A DNA stretch of 64,000 nucleotides from Ktedonobacteraceae bacterium (GTDB lineage Bacteria; Chloroflexota; Ktedonobacteria; Ktedonobacterales; Ktedonobacteraceae): contig DASRBN010000004.1 of the NCBI GenBank assembly GCA_035653615.1, positions 1 to 64,000 of the forward strand, read 5' to 3'. The position numbers were made by a program, and so were the translations under genes. The notes beneath the pieces are model-generated. The model was not told the origin of the DNA. It did no database searches and saw only the letters and a program-made list of their open reading frames with translations. Shown in pieces: positions 63,441 to 64,000 of this stretch (its first letter is position 1; the number at the start of each line of letters is the position of its first letter).

Positions 63441-64000
63441 ATGAGAATCAAAATCATAGCAGGTCTGGCATTTTTCCTCAACGTCATCCTCTTTGCAACC
63501 TACTACTCGGTGGCCAGGGAGGCCCTTGGCCGCTTTGACCCCATCATTTTTTCGTACTTTGAGATGATGGCGCTTGTCCCGGCTGCCATCTGTATCATTC
63601 TCCTGTCATGGCGCGAGATAAGCAGGGCAGTTGTGAATCGTGGTTTCATACTCGGCAGTTGTCTCTGCCTGTCGCTCTTCACAATAGGGATTGCCCTCAA
63701 GTATACTACTGCTACCAGTACTGCTTTTTTCCCTTCGTTGAATGGCTTCTTCGCAGCCCTGATCGCGTGGCTCTTTTTCCGCCAGCCTATTAGCAGGCTA
63801 ACGTGGTTCGCAGGTATACTCTCCATCGCCGGAGCGCTCCTCTTAATCACGAACACTCCCATGGGAGATGTTCGAGGGTCGTTGATTGCCTTTCTCGGCG
63901 GTCTCTTTTTTACCTGTTATGTGTTTCTTGGTGATCACCAGCACAAGGATACAGCCGCCCACTGGCCTCTCTTTGGCATAGAATTACTCACCATGGCAGT
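63441..64000 (+). CDS. EamA/DMT-superfamily transporter (partial)
   Basis: ATG 63441 (AAAGGATTTGAGG upstream) opens a frame still reading at the window end, 186 codons. The visible part has six hydrophobic helices: IIAGLAFFLNVILFATYYS, IFSYFEMMALVPAAICIILL, the GSCLCLSLFTIGIAL span, AFFPSLNGFFAALIAWLFF, LTWFAGILSIAGALLL and LIAFLGGLFFTCYVFLG. The third and fourth flank KYTTATSTAFFPSLNG, typical of the first EamA repeat. Proteins of this family export metabolites such as amino acids or nucleosides; the substrate is unknown. The second repeat lies outside the window. Confidence 0.85.
   Translation, partial: MRIKIIAGLAFFLNVILFATYYSVAREALGRFDPIIFSYFEMMALVPAAICIILLSWREISRAVVNRGFILGSCLCLSLFTIGIALKYTTATSTAFFPSLNGFFAALIAWLFFRQPISRLTWFAGILSIAGALLLITNTPMGDVRGSLIAFLGGLFFTCYVFLGDHQHKDTAAHWPLFGIELLTMA

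Overview
This 64 kb window reads as chromosomal DNA of a GC-rich soil-type bacterium, most likely a Ktedonobacteria-like member of Chloroflexota. That placement is an inference. It rests on very large MalT/LuxR-type and BTAD/AAA/TPR regulators, PAS/GAF kinases, secreted 'VWAVG' and PQQ-type propellers, a long CRISPR array whose repeat carries an ATTGAAAC-type handle, and many dispersed palindromic intergenic repeats. I saw no rRNA or tRNA genes and no intact insertion sequence.

Layout. 0-5 kb: a CRISPR array of 64 apparently identical 37-nt repeats and 63 spacers, transcribed leftward from a leader and promoter at its right end; no cas gene is visible. 5-19 kb: an orphan receiver protein, decayed fragments (PQQ propeller, methyltransferase), an unusual flavoprotein-FHA fusion with a cytochrome P450, a PAS-GAF-PAS histidine kinase, a GH18-like exported protein, a PQQ lipoprotein and a secreted propeller. 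19-37 kb: mostly metabolism (tartronate-semialdehyde-type reductase with IlvD, a LigB-type dioxygenase, 6-phosphogluconate dehydrogenase with glucose-6-phosphate isomerase, ApbE, carotenoid oxygenase, M20 peptidase, enoyl-CoA hydratase) plus a frameshifted LuxR regulator. 36.9-38.4 kb: gene decay, with a collapsed vapBC-like cassette and an aldo/keto reductase that has lost its middle. 39-42 kb: a GT9 glycosyltransferase and a xylulokinase.

42-47 kb: a compact biosynthetic cluster of a free-standing NRPS A-PCP didomain (manually read specificity code close to leucine), a P450, an Sfp-type phosphopantetheinyl transferase and a quinone oxidoreductase. The order suggests loading an amino acid on a carrier protein, oxidising it there, and activating the carrier with a dedicated PPTase. 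47-54 kb: phosphosignalling (Ser/Thr kinase with seven WD40 repeats, a receiver protein, a small helical protein beside a PP2C phosphatase) and a primary-type sigma factor whose N-terminus is encoded by a dispersed palindrome. 54-62.6 kb: two giant paralogous STAND/TPR proteins sharing an N-terminal Cys domain; the second has lost the winged-helix DNA-binding segment. Between them lie a 51-residue membrane peptide and a long hairpin. The window ends with a SAM decarboxylase and a truncated EamA transporter.

Three dispersed repeat families recur: family 1 (GCCGATnnATCGGC modules), family 2 (long perfect palindromes around TCTGAGCGcAGCGAAGAATC) and family 3 (GGGCGACCACAAGGG...CCCTTACAATGAC). 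Several overlap gene ends or lie inside reading frames.
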